DNA of 60,277 nt from DUPQ01 sp964563155 (GTDB lineage Bacteria > Bacillota > Clostridia > DUPQ01): the NCBI GenBank assembly GCA_964563155.1, contig CAZLVL010000016.1, positions 1 through 60,277 of the forward strand. The letters are read 5' to 3'. This document shows, one piece after another, positions 1 through 9,699 of this stretch. The first letter of the stretch is position 1. Each line of letters opens with the position of its first letter. Made by a program: the position numbers and the translations under genes. The notes under the pieces are model-generated. The model made no database searches. It was not told the DNA's origin and saw only the letters and a program-made list of their open reading frames with translations.

Positions 1-63
1 GAGGCCTTTCTTATTTTTTATTATTCTGTCACATATGTATTATCCCATTTCACTTTTTCTCAT

Positions 64-90
64 AAAAAAACCGGGATAAATCCCGGTTTA
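64..90 (-). terminator. Rho-independent terminator after the solute-binding protein gene
   Basis: Read on the minus strand, a 6-bp CCGGGA/TCCCGG stem with a 4-base loop is followed by a run of seven U. It lies about 20 bases past the stop of the solute-binding protein gene, so that gene appears to be transcribed alone. Confidence 0.85.
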
Positions 91-110
91 ATGTGTTTTT
101 TACTGTACTA

Positions 111-1853
111 TTAGTTCATTGTAGACCATAGTGCAGCGTAATCTTGTTCAGATGCTTTTCCTAATCTGTCGTTCATAAGATCAAGAGTGAATTGTGGGTC
201 AAAGGACATGATTGTTCCTAGGTATGTTTTAAGAGCTGCTTCTGGAGTAATTCCATCAATCATAACGTCTGTAACATACTTAGTACCAGCTGTTGACCAT
301 TCGCCTGCAACCTTTGTAAATTCTTCGTTGTCAGGTTCTTTCATGTTTTCTGCTAATACATAGATTCTTCCATCATCATATTCGTTTAATACTTCATATC
401 TTCTTTGAAGATTTCTAGAAGCTGTAACTGCTTGAGTTACGTCCCAGATAGGATCTCCAGAGTTGTATGCTGTAACATAGCCAAAGGAGCCAACATCAAG
501 AGCATAGTCAGGATGTCCAGTAGTGATACCAGGTGTTCCTCTATTTGTTACTGTGTTTGTAGCTGTGTCTAATTGATGGTATAAGAGATAAACTGTTTGT
601 CCATCAATAAAGATACCATTGTCTCCATCTTTAGAATCTTGAAGTATTCCAAATCTAAAGGTATAGAAGCTTTCGGGTTCTCCATAAACAAGGTTTACAT
701 ACCAGTTGATAACTTCTTTAGGTTGCTCTGTGTAAACTGTCATTACGTTTGGAGCACCAAAGTCAGCTGCCCAGCTGTTAATCTTTGTGGTGATGTGCTT
801 AGAAGAAATAGCGCCAATACCTACCATGTAAGCGGTTGGTGTAAGCTTCTTAACAGCATTTTCCCATGAAATTAGCCATGTATCCCAATAGTAACAAGAT
901 CCAGCTTTTCCATCAGAGATTAAAGCTCTAACGTCAGCAGCACTCATTGTAAATAACTCAGGATGTACAAGACCTTCTGTGTAACATTTACGTAAGAATG
1001 TAACTGCGTCAACCATTTGAGGTTTGATTATAGAGTCTTCCCAGATGTTGTCGTTAGGATTCCATAAAGGAATTAAAGCACCAACGTGGTTTGCACGTGC
1101 GTCGTGACCGTGGAAAATGTCTTGCATTAGCCACATTGTTCTGGAAGCAAAGCCCCAAGTGTCATTTTCGTCGTTGCCATCAGGATCGTTGAATGTGAAA
1201 GCTTTAGATACTTCATAGAAAGCATCCATTGTTTCAGGTTTTTGTAGTCCAAGATTGTCTAACCAGTCACCTCTCATAGTTCTAATAAACCATGATGGAT
1301 GTCCGTCTCCGCCTCTAGGAATACCCCAAACTTTACCATCCCATGTGTATAGCTCTTTCCATTCTTCAGGTATAATGTTTTGCCATGTTTCGTTGTCAGC
1401 TAAGAAATCATCTAATGCATAGATAACACCTTCTTGCGCCCAATCGATCATGTCATAACCTGTGAAAAGAGAAACGATTCCTACTAGGTCCTTTGACACT
1501 AATTGAAGGTTAATTGTTTCAATATATGTGTCTCTAGCAGGTGAATGGAAATTAAAGTTGATTCCATACTTGTCAGTAACATAGTCTCTGAATTCTTTCT
1601 TAAGATCTAAGTTTTCTGTTGTGTCACCATAATAGGCTAGACCAGTAATATCCATAACTGCTGGTTTTTCTACACCTTTGTCTGGTTCTGTTGTTTGAGT
1701 TTCTGTTGGTTTTGTTGTTTCTGTACTTGTTTCTGTTGGTTGTGTTGTAGTTGTTTCTGTAGGATCTACAGGCTTATTATCACAAGCAGCAAAAATAAAA
1801 GAACTAACCATTAGTAATACCAAGATTAAACTCAATACTTTAGTTTTCTTCAT
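111..1853 (-). CDS. Extracellular solute-binding lipoprotein of an ABC carbohydrate importer
   Basis: Lipid-anchored sugar-binding protein that would capture an oligosaccharide outside the cell and pass it to ABC permeases. The ATG at 1853 was chosen because a strong GGAGGAG site precedes it; an in-frame codon further upstream has none. Residues 1-23 form a lipoprotein signal ending in a FAAC lipobox with Cys24 as the lipidated residue. A Thr/Pro/Glu-rich linker (about 30-58) spaces the binding domain from the membrane. At about 580 residues it matches the large LplA-like binding proteins of Firmicutes. It lies downstream of cytoplasmic GH2 and GH38 glycosidases, which suggests that it feeds them. 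No permease gene is in the window. The ligand is inferred from context only. Confidence 0.85.
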   Translation of the reverse strand: MKKTKVLSLILVLLMVSSFIFAACDNKPVDPTETTTTQPTETSTETTKPTETQTTEPDKGVEKPAVMDITGLAYYGDTTENLDLKKEFRDYVTDKYGINFNFHSPARDTYIETINLQLVSKDLVGIVSLFTGYDMIDWAQEGVIYALDDFLADNETWQNIIPEEWKELYTWDGKVWGIPRGGDGHPSWFIRTMRGDWLDNLGLQKPETMDAFYEVSKAFTFNDPDGNDENDTWGFASRTMWLMQDIFHGHDARANHVGALIPLWNPNDNIWEDSIIKPQMVDAVTFLRKCYTEGLVHPELFTMSAADVRALISDGKAGSCYYWDTWLISWENAVKKLTPTAYMVGIGAISSKHITTKINSWAADFGAPNVMTVYTEQPKEVINWYVNLVYGEPESFYTFRFGILQDSKDGDNGIFIDGQTVYLLYHQLDTATNTVTNRGTPGITTGHPDYALDVGSFGYVTAYNSGDPIWDVTQAVTASRNLQRRYEVLNEYDDGRIYVLAENMKEPDNEEFTKVAGEWSTAGTKYVTDVMIDGITPEAALKTYLGTIMSFDPQFTLDLMNDRLGKASEQDYAALWSTMN

Positions 1854-1892
1854 AAAAACTCCTCCTTTTTTATTTGCTATAAAGCACATAGG

Positions 1893-1921
1893 ATATTACT
1901 AGATAAGCATAAAGTTGTCAA
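1893..1921 (-). promoter_or_regulatory. Promoter of the solute-binding protein gene
   Basis: On the minus strand TTGACA (1916-1921) and TAATAT (1893-1898) are separated by exactly 17 bases, about 40 bases before the ATG. The perfect -35 box implies strong expression, as is usual for binding proteins that outnumber their permeases. Confidence 0.75.
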
Positions 1922-2009
1922 TGAACTATGGTTAAAAATATTGATATTTGTGCCTATTTTAAGGAATATATTTGAAAATGTTAGGTGATTAAAAATAAGA
2001 GTAAAGATT

Positions 2010-2029
2010 TCTAACATATTGATGTTAGA
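2010..2029 (-). terminator. Hairpin after the GH2 gene, possible terminator
   Basis: A perfect 8-bp inverted repeat (TCTAACAT / ATGTTAGA, 4-base loop) starts 11 bases past the GH2 stop. The tail on the minus strand is only moderately U-rich, so termination may be partial. Confidence 0.45.
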
Positions 2030-2040
2030 TTATTGAACAA

Positions 2041-5000
2041 CTACATGAAAGTTAATTCTTCGTCAATTTTCATATTTATGTTGTGGAAAAGAAAATTCAA
2101 AATTGATTTTTTATTGGGCTCCCACAAGAAAGTTAAATAATTTATTCCTTTGTTTAAAGAGACATCTGCAAGGGTAACAAAACCATCCACAAATTCTTTT
2201 TTCAGATAATCTACTCCATTTATAGAACAGGTTATAAAGCCCTCTCCTTCAAAAGTTATAAAGGTAAATTCCTCTGGGTTTGGAATACCTAGATTATTCT
2301 CTGATGATTTTCTTGCCTCATTACTAAAAATATTAAAACTAAGTAAAACTTCACCAGGTTTTTCTTGTTCAAAAGATATTCCTTTGCTACCAAAGGTTAC
2401 TTGTTGCCAACTACCTATACTTATATTCTTTTTATGGGCCATTCTTTCATTGTTGCTTTGAGTAGCTTTGACATAATCAATCCAAGGATTAACCATCTTG
2501 TTGGAAAGATATACATACTCCGGATAACCTTTTGAAAGAATCTTAGCCTCTGTTTTTTCATAGTCAAAAAATACTTGCTTATAATCTTCTTTTAAGTTGC
2601 TCTTCATTTTATTTAAGACATATTGAAACTTTGGAAATATGACAGTTTTATTAATTTGATTTATGTATATATGACCTTGCCCATAATTCATTTTTGCAAC
2701 TATATCAAACTCTTCTGTATTTTTGTTTGCTTGCATATACTTTGATACTGTATATGCTCTTCTTAATTCAGTTTGACCATTTTTTACATAAAGCTCCTTG
2801 TTTAGACTTTTCCTACATGTTTCAATAAAACTTTTAGTATTTTGATTTTTTTTCAAAAGATTATTGGCTAAGATAAAGTTTTTTGAATCTGGTCTACTAT
2901 ATGAGTAAGTGGTTATTCCATACAAATCTGAATTTGATATGTATTTCGTATAATTATCGTAATCTGTTAATTGTCCTTGATAAATATCATTTAATTCAAT
3001 TAATTCAAAAGAAGTCTTTAATAGATCATTCCAGTTTGCAAGGTCCTCTTTTTTTAATTCTTCTATAACAAGGATTTTACCTTCTTTAATTTGTTCTTTT
3101 ATTTCATTAAACTTAAAGTATTGGCTTGACTCTAAATAATAGATTTGTTCATTATGGTATCTAAAATTAAAAATATCTTTTAACAAATTTATTAATAATA
3201 GTTGTGCATTAGCTGAATAATCAATCTTTTTACTTATATTCATTTGATTTGCTAAAAGGATTGCTGATTCATCTTGTATTGCTAGAAGTGTTGAAAAAGA
3301 TAAATCACCTCTTCCAAAACTTCCCTCCCCTGTTTCAAGTATATATGAGTAAGATTTTTCATTATAATCTTTCTCATATACATAAGATGTCACTTCTCCA
3401 TTATTGTTGGCTTTTACATAGGGATCATTTCCCCAAAAAGATAATAAGTTATCATTTAGAGTAGAAAGAAAATCCTTACTATTAGTCTTAAAACTGGTTA
3501 GAAGCGGTTTTAAAGAAAGATTCATACCTTTAAAAATAGATACATTTTGCTCCATTAATAGAATGGAAATACCCTCCTTTAAAATTCTTTTTATAGTCTT
3601 ATGAATAGTGCTGTCTTTCTCCACACAATCTTTTCCTAAAATTAAAAGATCTGTATTACTTGAATTCACATATTCCAAGTCTATAACCTCTATAGTTTCT
3701 ACCTTGTTGTCCTCTAAGAATTTAAAAATTTCTTTTGTTTTAAAACATGTGATTTTCTTTTTTCTAACCAAAGAAAAGATTTCTTCATACTCATTACTAT
3801 CAGTATGGAAAACATTAATGTCATGACTTTGCTTATCTAATAGCTCTTCTTTCTCATAAAACTCATATGTTAAGTCATTTTTTGATATAAGTTCTTGGTC
3901 TTCTTTTCCAACCTTATTTTTTACTTCAAAGGAAAACTCAACTTTTTGAACCAAGCCTTGTCCTATAAAAACAGTTTTTTCAAGTATTGTCTTCTTATTT
4001 AGAAGTATTCTTAATTGTCCTTCAATATCCTTGTTTTTATCATTAACTAAAAACACCTCTCTTTGAATTTTTTGATTAGCAAAATATAGAGACTGTTTAT
4101 TGTAGTCTATAAGGGCAAAAGGTCTAAAGGCTTGCTTTTGTATTTCAAAAGATTCTTGTGTCTCATAGTTTTTACCTTCTTTCCAGAAGCTAAACTCGCT
4201 TGTATGGGCTTTAACCAACAAAGGCTTTATACCTTCACCCTCAAAATCATCATAAGGTAAAGATATATCTTGTTTTTCATTTCTTAAAAGTTTTAAACAA
4301 GATTGATTCCATGGACCAAAACATATTATTCCCCTGCTTCTACCGTATTCAATTATCATTTTAAGATCAAGCGCTGTAGCTATATCAATGTTCTTATAGT
4401 CTATAAAGGCTTTTCCGCCCATAAGATGAAGTGCTGTGTTGGGACCTTCATAGTGGTAAAACCCAATTTCGCCTAGATGTAAGGGTTTTTTCTCATCCCA
4501 CCAATCGGCACCTGCTGCATCTTTACCGTAATGTCTAGAAATTATATCTTGCTTACTTTCATCCCATAATGAACTATCTCCTTCATGATAGGCATATCTA
4601 GTTGGATCTAATTGGTTTATAAGTCTTCTGAGTTTAGGTAGATTTTCTATTGTTTTTTTAGGGTAATCAAGCTCATCCCCTTTTAAATTCCAACGCATCT
4701 CATTTTCTACACTCCATAAAATAAGACTTGGATGATTTTTATCTCTTTTTACAAACCTTTTAACATGATCTCTTGCATTATCCCAATAAATATCACTGTT
4801 CGAAGCTTGAGCTCCACCAGAACCATGTAGACCTGTTTCACCAGTTATTAAGATACCTTCTTCATCAGCAATATCCAACAAAATCTTTGGATGGGGATAA
4901 GTATGAAGCCTGGTGTGATTCATATTCCCATCTCTTATCATTTGATACCAACTCTTAATCCAGCCTTTAGTAAATTGGTAGGTAGTTACCTTGTGTCCCC

Positions 5001-5973
5001 AATCTGAAAATAGATGAATTGGTTTTCCATTTAGCAACAAGTCTTTTCCCTTAATTTCAACCTGTCGAAAACCAAATCTCTCTTTATAGGAAGTAGATGA
5101 TTTGCTGTTATTAGAAGAAGATATAACTATTTTCAGATAATATAAATTTGGACTATGAGGCTCCCATAGTTTGGCATCTTTAAATATATCTTGGATATGT
5201 AAAGTCTCTTTTGAATTAGCTTTTATCTTTAGTTTTTTATTCTCAAAATTAAAAACCCTTTTTTTACTTTTAAATTCTTCAATACAGGTCTCTATTTCTA
5301 GGTTTTTATCTTCATTTTCAGTATTTTTTATTTCTAAAATAGCTTCAATTTCTTTGTTTTTATAGTAGGTCCTAATACAGACATCCTCAAGATAAACAGA
5401 GTCTTTAATAAGCAAAAAGACATCTTGCCATATGCCAGCATTTCCTGTAATCATATCGGTACCAGTAGGTGTCATAAATCTTCCATATTGGTCTTTTTCG
5501 TAATCTATCACTAAAATACAAAGCTCATTATCACCTTCTTTTACTACATCTGTTATATCTACTTCATTTGGTAGTGTTGGATGAACAAACTTTGATAAGA
5601 ATTTTCCATTTACAAACACTTTTGAATAAGGCATCACAGCTTCTAATAAGATAAAGTATCTTTTAAAGCTATCAATGCTTTCAATCTTAAAAATTCTTTT
5701 AATCCATGCATTTTTTGTAAGTGTCCATTTTTTGGGATATCCATAATCATCATATAGAAAATCCAAATCTTCAATATTTTCTAAGTCTTCTTGGACAAAA
5801 TTTCTAAAAAATTCCTCTTGACTGCTTTTTACACAGTCAAGAGGTTTTCTCCATAAAGATGGTACTAAATATGCTTTTTCTAACCAAGCGTTTTGTGGGA
5901 TATTTTCTTGCGAAAAATCCTCATTATATATAGGATGAAAATCCCACCATCCGTTTAGACATATCTTTTTCAT
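2041..5973 (-). CDS. Glycoside hydrolase family 2 beta-glycosidase, very long form
   Basis: Cytoplasmic retaining beta-glycosidase of the GH2 superfamily (beta-galactosidase, beta-glucuronidase and beta-mannosidase types). A sugar-binding jelly roll (about 1-195) and an immunoglobulin-like domain (about 195-305) precede a TIM barrel. The acid/base motif Asn424-Glu425 sits in SVENEMRW, and Glu502 in LGEIGFY is the likely nucleophile. About 700 further residues follow, including a C-terminal beta-rich, binding-module-like part (about 1170-1310). At 1310 residues it is longer than LacZ. No signal peptide is visible. It starts one base after the stop of the alpha-mannosidase gene with only a weak ribosome binding site, so translation is probably coupled. 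The exact sugar cannot be read from the sequence. Confidence 0.85.
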   Translation of the reverse strand: MKKICLNGWWDFHPIYNEDFSQENIPQNAWLEKAYLVPSLWRKPLDCVKSSQEEFFRNFVQEDLENIEDLDFLYDDYGYPKKWTLTKNAWIKRIFKIESIDSFKRYFILLEAVMPYSKVFVNGKFLSKFVHPTLPNEVDITDVVKEGDNELCILVIDYEKDQYGRFMTPTGTDMITGNAGIWQDVFLLIKDSVYLEDVCIRTYYKNKEIEAILEIKNTENEDKNLEIETCIEEFKSKKRVFNFENKKLKIKANSKETLHIQDIFKDAKLWEPHSPNLYYLKIVISSSNNSKSSTSYKERFGFRQVEIKGKDLLLNGKPIHLFSDWGHKVTTYQFTKGWIKSWYQMIRDGNMNHTRLHTYPHPKILLDIADEEGILITGETGLHGSGGAQASNSDIYWDNARDHVKRFVKRDKNHPSLILWSVENEMRWNLKGDELDYPKKTIENLPKLRRLINQLDPTRYAYHEGDSSLWDESKQDIISRHYGKDAAGADWWDEKKPLHLGEIGFYHYEGPNTALHLMGGKAFIDYKNIDIATALDLKMIIEYGRSRGIICFGPWNQSCLKLLRNEKQDISLPYDDFEGEGIKPLLVKAHTSEFSFWKEGKNYETQESFEIQKQAFRPFALIDYNKQSLYFANQKIQREVFLVNDKNKDIEGQLRILLNKKTILEKTVFIGQGLVQKVEFSFEVKNKVGKEDQELISKNDLTYEFYEKEELLDKQSHDINVFHTDSNEYEEIFSLVRKKKITCFKTKEIFKFLEDNKVETIEVIDLEYVNSSNTDLLILGKDCVEKDSTIHKTIKRILKEGISILLMEQNVSIFKGMNLSLKPLLTSFKTNSKDFLSTLNDNLLSFWGNDPYVKANNNGEVTSYVYEKDYNEKSYSYILETGEGSFGRGDLSFSTLLAIQDESAILLANQMNISKKIDYSANAQLLLINLLKDIFNFRYHNEQIYYLESSQYFKFNEIKEQIKEGKILVIEELKKEDLANWNDLLKTSFELIELNDIYQGQLTDYDNYTKYISNSDLYGITTYSYSRPDSKNFILANNLLKKNQNTKSFIETCRKSLNKELYVKNGQTELRRAYTVSKYMQANKNTEEFDIVAKMNYGQGHIYINQINKTVIFPKFQYVLNKMKSNLKEDYKQVFFDYEKTEAKILSKGYPEYVYLSNKMVNPWIDYVKATQSNNERMAHKKNISIGSWQQVTFGSKGISFEQEKPGEVLLSFNIFSNEARKSSENNLGIPNPEEFTFITFEGEGFITCSINGVDYLKKEFVDGFVTLADVSLNKGINYLTFLWEPNKKSILNFLFHNINMKIDEELTFM

Positions 5974-5974
5974 A

Positions 5975-8470
5975 TCATACCAATTTTGTTTTCTTTACAC
6001 CTTTTTTATCACAATCAAAGGTTAAAATCTCAAAGGGCTTAAATTTAAACTCTTTTGTATAACCAAATAAAGGAAAGTCAATGTTACAAGTATTTCTTTT
6101 ATCTAAATTGTTAAACAACCTAATTTGATATGAATCACTGTCTTTGTTAACTCTAATAGTAATAATTTCCACTGACTTGTTATCAATTAAGCACATTGGG
6201 CTTGCTTTTTTTCCATGCTCTGTAGGAGTAAAGTTAAGTGCAATAGGTTTTTGATGTTTAATAAGAGCATATGTATCAATGCTTTCGTTAATCTGATCAT
6301 AATCTCCAGCAACAAACCAATAGTCAAAAATTCTTTCACCTATATCAATTCTTGGAGAGAATCTATCTAAAGGTAGAACCTGTCTATCTTCCCAAGGATG
6401 AGCAGCAAAGCCTGGTGTTCTCATAACACTCATTCTTATTTCTCCTCTTTTAGTAGAAGAACCATAGGTTCCTGTGTTAATCACACCAAAGGCATCTGTT
6501 TTATTTGCTAGCATTAACCATTGTTGAGAAACGTTTTCGTTGCCATTTGTCATTAATAGGTCTCTACCATAGGCAGTTTTACCAATACACTTTGTATTTG
6601 TTAGATTTGTAGGGAAACTTAATTTGTACATAACATTTTTGTCTAAACTAAAGATCCTAACATTTACCCCTACTAGGTTATCTAATTTATTAAAGGTATA
6701 GGTTACATTTGCTGTAGTTTTTGAATATACAAATGATGCCTCAACTACCATTCTAACATCTGAGTTTTCAATTACTCTAACAGGGTCAAGAGTGTCTACA
6801 TCAACACCACAAATTTCTGCAGCTTGCTTGGGGTTGGCCAATTTAAATCTGCCTCCAAATTCCTGATAAGAATCCACTGTCATTCCCCAAGAATCACAAT
6901 TATCTTTAATTACAATAAGCTCTCCCGCCTTACCTTTTAGGTATTCCTTGCCCTTAACAGCATAAGAATCAATTAGACCAGTTTTTGTATTTAATTTAAC
7001 CTTCATTTCCTTGTTTTCAAATACAATGAAGTCTCCATCTCTTGTAGGTTTATCTAAAGGCTTTTTATCAACCAATCTTGTTTTAATATTAAATCTATTA
7101 ATAGCCATAGGTTTTAAGTCAGCTTCAAATACTACCTTTTTGCCCCAATCTAAAGGTACATTAGAGGATTCTTTTTCATTTTGACATGGAACTAAATTAC
7201 CTTTAGCATCAAAAACATCTCCCTTTGCAAAAGTATCAGGTTTCCTATTGGATTCAGCCAACATATATTCGCACTCCACAAGAGTCTTTAATGGGAAAGG
7301 ATGTGGATTGTATACTATAACTGGATATTCTCCATCCTTTGCTGGCTCTTCCCCTTTAGTTAATCTGAAATAGGATCTAAATATCAAAGATTCACAAATC
7401 TTTAATCCATGATCTAATCTTTTTATTATGTCATCTTCAACAGACTGTATGGATGTTCCTGGCAAAGAGTCATGGAATTGACAAAAGAGTAAATCTTCCC
7501 ATGCTTCTCTTAACATTTCATGTTCATATACATTAGAAGCTCCTGAAGCTATTGCATGGGATTGAATCTTTTCACATAACAATAGTCTATTTTCTAGTTC
7601 TCTATGTTTTTGTTTAACTCTAACCATTGATGTATAACAACCTACAGAAAAAGAATGAAGGGATCTTTTTAGCGTAAAGTCATTTTCATTTCTCTTTAAA
7701 TAATCTTCAAAATATTCATCAGGTGAAGAGTGGACAACCTCATAATCAGATTCTTCCATAATAACTCTAATATCATCTAGATCTTTCTTTGAAGGTCCTC
7801 CTCCGTGATTTCCAACTCCCCAAAGAGCACACATAACTTCTTTGTCTTCTTGTCCTTCTACTAACATGGGATATCTATTTTTAAATTCTCCCAGTCTTGA
7901 GTTGTATCCAGGGGCTTTAAATACATTTATAGATTTTTTATTGTAACCTTCCCACTTAATATTTTTGAAGTGCAAGTTACTGTTGTCGTAAATTAACTTG
8001 GCGGGTCTTGTAATAATGTAGTTTTTATAACCTGCATCACTTAATATTTGAACTAAGCCTTGGGTGTGGCCAAAGGGATCAAAGTTAATTGCTGTTTGTC
8101 CTCCATCCACTCCAAATTTTTCCATAAAGTACTTTCTTCCTTCTTCAATTTGTCTAACAAAGGATTCTCCACTAGGCATATTACAATCTGGTTGCAAGTA
8201 CCAACCCCCTATAACATGCCACTTACCTGCCTTAACAAGTTCTTTTATTTCTTCAAAAAGTTCAGGATCAAACTCTTCAATCCATCTGTATAAAACAGCT
8301 TCATTATGGTTAAATACAAATTCATCATACTCTTTACAAAATCTCACTGCTGTCCTAAAGGTTGAAACGGTGGCAGCAGCACCTTCTTCCCAATCCCATA
8401 ACCAAACAGGGTCAATATGTGCATTACATATTAAATGTACCCTTTTTTTTGCATTTTTTGAATTATCCAT
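5975..8470 (-). CDS. Glycoside hydrolase family 38 alpha-mannosidase
   Basis: Retaining, metal-dependent alpha-mannosidase that trims alpha-linked mannose. The N-terminal family signature AHIDPVW carries the metal ligands His18 and Asp20. Asp131 in NFDPFGH is the expected catalytic nucleophile and metal ligand. A helical middle domain (about 270-380) and beta-sandwich C-terminal domains complete the usual length of 800-1000 residues. There is no signal peptide, so the enzyme works in the cytoplasm on imported glycans. A good AGGAG site precedes the ATG. It lies between the URO-D-like gene (15-base gap) and the GH2 gene (1-base gap) in one transcript. Mannose-containing glycans are the likely target. 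Confidence 0.92.
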   Translation of the reverse strand: MDNSKNAKKRVHLICNAHIDPVWLWDWEEGAAATVSTFRTAVRFCKEYDEFVFNHNEAVLYRWIEEFDPELFEEIKELVKAGKWHVIGGWYLQPDCNMPSGESFVRQIEEGRKYFMEKFGVDGGQTAINFDPFGHTQGLVQILSDAGYKNYIITRPAKLIYDNSNLHFKNIKWEGYNKKSINVFKAPGYNSRLGEFKNRYPMLVEGQEDKEVMCALWGVGNHGGGPSKKDLDDIRVIMEESDYEVVHSSPDEYFEDYLKRNENDFTLKRSLHSFSVGCYTSMVRVKQKHRELENRLLLCEKIQSHAIASGASNVYEHEMLREAWEDLLFCQFHDSLPGTSIQSVEDDIIKRLDHGLKICESLIFRSYFRLTKGEEPAKDGEYPVIVYNPHPFPLKTLVECEYMLAESNRKPDTFAKGDVFDAKGNLVPCQNEKESSNVPLDWGKKVVFEADLKPMAINRFNIKTRLVDKKPLDKPTRDGDFIVFENKEMKVKLNTKTGLIDSYAVKGKEYLKGKAGELIVIKDNCDSWGMTVDSYQEFGGRFKLANPKQAAEICGVDVDTLDPVRVIENSDVRMVVEASFVYSKTTANVTYTFNKLDNLVGVNVRIFSLDKNVMYKLSFPTNLTNTKCIGKTAYGRDLLMTNGNENVSQQWLMLANKTDAFGVINTGTYGSSTKRGEIRMSVMRTPGFAAHPWEDRQVLPLDRFSPRIDIGERIFDYWFVAGDYDQINESIDTYALIKHQKPIALNFTPTEHGKKASPMCLIDNKSVEIITIRVNKDSDSYQIRLFNNLDKRNTCNIDFPLFGYTKEFKFKPFEILTFDCDKKGVKKTKLV

Positions 8471-8485
8471 TATTTTTCTCCTTGC

Positions 8486-9547
8486 TTAATATTTACCTAG
8501 TTTTAATCCTTTTTCTATAAAATAACGATAGGTATCGTAATTTACTGTTTTAGGTATAGAGTGGTCTGAATGTAAAACATATCCAAAACCCTCTTTTACT
8601 ATGGGTATTTTTGATTCAAGCTCTTTATCAATTATAGATTTATCATTGGAATAAAGTGCTCTTACATCAATACCTCCCATTAATGACAAAACATCCTTGT
8701 AGTTTTTATGAATCCTTAATAAATCCATACCAGCCTTTACTTCTATTACCTGTAAGCAATCTATTCCTGCCTTTAGCATACCAGGTATCAAGGGTTCTAC
8801 AAATCCACATGAGTGCATTATCACAGGTCTATTTATACTTTTTGCATAATCAATCAAGTGTTTATGGGCAGGAAAGAAAAATTCATAATACATTTCTTTT
8901 GAAAAAAAAGGTGAATTTTTGTATCCCATATCCTCGTAATAGAAAAATCCATCAGGATATCCAACCTTTTCAAAAAGTATTTCTTGCAATTCTACTGTAA
9001 GTTTAGCATAGGTCATAGCCATATCGGAAATCCATTTAGGATCATCTATCATTCCCATTAGCATGTTTACATGACCTACCACTGTATGCATAATCTCAAA
9101 AACACTTAAGCCTGACCAACAAAAGAACATATCTCTTTTTTTAGCATAAGCCATTTTTGACTTGTATTTATCAAAATCTATTCTTTTGTTACTTGCTGTT
9201 AAAATAGGTTTTATTCTTTCTAACCATTTATATCTATCATCTATTTCGAAATCAATATGTTCTGGAGTTGTATCATGTTTTTTATGCCTACGTAAAACTG
9301 CATAATTTCCATCTTTTTGAGTTATTGTATCTTCATCTTCGCTGATAAGCTCTTTACCGAAATCTAAATCTGCCATCATATCAAAAGTCCAACATTCGAT
9401 AATGTCATGACCAAGTATCTCTTCAAAATCCTCTTTAATTGGCCAAACCTTAAAGGTATCAGACCAAAAGTGTTCATAGAGCCCTATCCTATCTACAGCC
9501 TGTCTTTTCAGTATCCTAGATATTCTTTCATAACTTGTAAGTGACAT
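8486..9547 (-). CDS. URO-D-fold protein, possible corrinoid-dependent methyltransferase
   Basis: Member of the uroporphyrinogen decarboxylase superfamily, which contains true heme decarboxylases and MtaA/CmuA-type corrinoid methyltransferases. No other heme gene is nearby, and a place in a glycosidase operon argues against heme synthesis. It has a His245-x-Cys247 pair in MHSCG, like the first zinc ligands of MtaA-type enzymes. Near the C-terminus (326-332, HSDHSIP) it has Asp/His where those enzymes carry a third Cys ligand. The length of 353 residues is typical. It is first in the operon, with GAGGT before the ATG. Members of this subgroup are often found in sugar-use loci but their reaction is not established, so only the fold is assigned. 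Confidence 0.7.
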   Translation of the reverse strand: MSLTSYERISRILKRQAVDRIGLYEHFWSDTFKVWPIKEDFEEILGHDIIECWTFDMMADLDFGKELISEDEDTITQKDGNYAVLRRHKKHDTTPEHIDFEIDDRYKWLERIKPILTASNKRIDFDKYKSKMAYAKKRDMFFCWSGLSVFEIMHTVVGHVNMLMGMIDDPKWISDMAMTYAKLTVELQEILFEKVGYPDGFFYYEDMGYKNSPFFSKEMYYEFFFPAHKHLIDYAKSINRPVIMHSCGFVEPLIPGMLKAGIDCLQVIEVKAGMDLLRIHKNYKDVLSLMGGIDVRALYSNDKSIIDKELESKIPIVKEGFGYVLHSDHSIPKTVNYDTYRYFIEKGLKLGKY

Positions 9548-9566
9548 AGTTACCTCATTTATCTCA

Positions 9567-9572
9567 ATTATA
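9567..9572 (-). promoter_or_regulatory. Likely -10 box of the URO-D/GH38/GH2 operon
   Basis: TATAAT on the minus strand about 20 bases before the URO-D-like ATG. No good -35 box is seen at 16-18 bases, only T-rich sequence, so an activator may be needed. The region is shared with the divergent MarR promoter. Confidence 0.4.
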
Positions 9573-9640
9573 GCAAGGTAAAGAAAAAAAGGAAGTAAAA
9601 AAACAAGTTTTGTATTTTATGTAAAAAATCTAAAAGTATA

Positions 9641-9668
9641 TTGACAAAAGCATATTTATGAATATAAT
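9641..9668 (+). promoter_or_regulatory. Promoter of the marR-ABC exporter operon
   Basis: TTGACA (9641-9646) and TATAAT (9663-9668) with a 16-base spacer. Both hexamers are consensus, so without a repressor the operon should be strongly transcribed. That fits autorepression by the MarR protein encoded directly downstream. Confidence 0.8.
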
Positions 9669-9699
9669 TCACTCTATGAACTATTTTAGTAGTGAACTA
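9668..9699 (+). promoter_or_regulatory. Candidate MarR operator
   Basis: Directly downstream of the -10 box lie two copies of TGAACTA (9677-9683 and 9693-9699) and an inverted pair TTCACT (9668-9673) / AGTGAA (9691-9696). Overlap with the transcription start is the usual position for repression by a dimeric MarR protein. This is inferred from position and symmetry. Confidence 0.45.

Noticed and set aside
1..60. Possible half of a terminator or a gene end at the left edge
   Set aside because: A GGCC followed by T-rich sequence is present, but the other arm would lie outside the window and no frame is open.
2883..5365. Several plus-strand open frames inside the GH2 gene
   Set aside because: They are short, lack ribosome binding sites and have low-complexity translations; they are shadows of the long minus-strand gene.
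8064..8489. 141-codon plus-strand frame opposite the alpha-mannosidase start
   Set aside because: It mirrors the highly conserved GH38 N-terminus, has no start signals and resembles no protein.
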